A stretch of 5,563 nucleotides of DNA from Deltaproteobacteria bacterium (GTDB taxonomy: Bacteria > Desulfobacterota > Binatia > DP-6), in contig VBLD01000194.1 of NCBI GenBank assembly GCA_005879205.1, positions 1 to 5,563 on the forward strand. Direction: 5' to 3'. Below the pieces are notes generated by a model that had not been told where the DNA came from, ran no database searches, and saw nothing but the letters and a program-made list of their open reading frames with translations. Shown piece after piece: positions 5,191 to 5,563 of the stretch. Position numbers and translations under genes: made by a program. The stretch's first letter is position 1. Every line of letters starts with the position of its first letter.

Positions 5191-5563
5191 GTGCTTGCTC
5201 TTCTCCGCCGGATTAGTGTGCGAGACTATGCCTCTGCGCCCGTGCGGCTCGGCCTCATGGTGGGCGGGATCGCGAGCGGCATCGCCCTGATCGCCGCGCT
5301 CGGCATCATCAACCGCAGCGTGCTCGCGAACTTTCGCGCCATGCTGGAGCGCGCGGCGGGGAAGGCCGCGCTGCAGGTGACGCTCGGCACCGGCGAGGTG
5401 GGATTTGCGGAGTCGGTGGCGGAGACGGTGCGGGCTGACCCGGGCGTCGATGCGGCCGTGCCACTCGTGCGAGGTACGCTCGCGCTTCCGGACAGCCCTG
5501 GCGAGACGCTTCAGCTGTTCGGCGCCGATCTCGCCGCGGAAGCGGACCTGGCGCGCTACCCCA
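5191..5563 (+). CDS. ABC transporter permease, MacB/FtsX type (3' end outside window)
   Basis: The first 124 residues of an inner-membrane permease subunit are visible. A short basic amphipathic lead (LALLRRISVRDY, 2-13) is followed by the first membrane helix (about 20-40, LGLMVGGIASGIALIAALGI). After that comes INRSVLANFRAMLERAAGKA and the start of a large extracytoplasmic domain with the usual V-x-A-DPGVDAAVPLV pattern (about 83-94). This is the N-terminal layout of MacB_PCD/FtsX-like permeases, which work with an ATPase subunit in export of lipids, lipoproteins or toxic compounds, or in envelope stress handling. The substrate cannot be told. The GTG start is chosen because it has a ribosome binding site and because the protein then begins like relatives; an ATG at 5050 in the same frame would add 47 residues unlike the family. 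The divergent padR is the likely regulator. An ATPase gene may lie downstream, outside the window. Confidence 0.85.
   Translation, partial: MLALLRRISVRDYASAPVRLGLMVGGIASGIALIAALGIINRSVLANFRAMLERAAGKAALQVTLGTGEVGFAESVAETVRADPGVDAAVPLVRGTLALPDSPGETLQLFGADLAAEADLARYP

Overview
The window is GC-rich, gene-dense bacterial DNA; most codons in the confident genes end in G or C. Nothing in it fixes the taxon. The gene types, base composition and the remnants described below would fit an uncultivated soil or subsurface lineage of the Rokubacteria/Methylomirabilota/Myxococcota kind. That is a guess from memory of similar proteins, not something the sequence proves.

Layout. Positions 1-1809 (minus strand) hold a proton-translocating NAD(P) transhydrogenase operon. 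pntAA (soluble NAD(H)-binding domain I) is followed, with an ATGA stop/start overlap, by a membrane subunit that runs off the left edge. In this second gene the usual PntAB part reads without a stop into the beginning of PntB, joined by an extra hydrophobic segment. Positions 1810-1943 are a divergent promoter region. Positions 1944-3107 (plus) encode a complete Rieske non-heme iron oxygenase alpha subunit with all expected metal ligands, ending inside a 13-bp triple repeat that places TGA in all three frames.

Positions 3149 to about 4350 look like a gene graveyard. They hold a shortened minus-strand remnant of a small conserved hypothetical protein, roughly 320 bases with no recognisable gene, a weak small plus-strand ORF, and a twice-frameshifted minus-strand remnant of a GAF-type sensor domain. 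That GAF domain probably belonged to a sigma-54 activator whose AAA+ part is gone.

Positions 4361-4969 (minus) encode an intact PadR-family repressor with a strong ribosome binding site. It is divergent from an ABC-transporter permease of the MacB/FtsX type (5191 onward, plus) that is cut by the right edge. The intergenic region between them carries two inverted repeats that are candidate operators. The plausible circuit is a PadR regulator controlling itself and the divergent ABC efflux or lipid-export genes. The transhydrogenase and the Rieske oxygenase are divergent neighbours and could be linked through NADPH supply, but no shared control is visible.

I did not find a clearly new defence or mobile system. 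The most unusual points are the transhydrogenase subunit fusion and the paired palindromes at the padR/permease divergent promoter.
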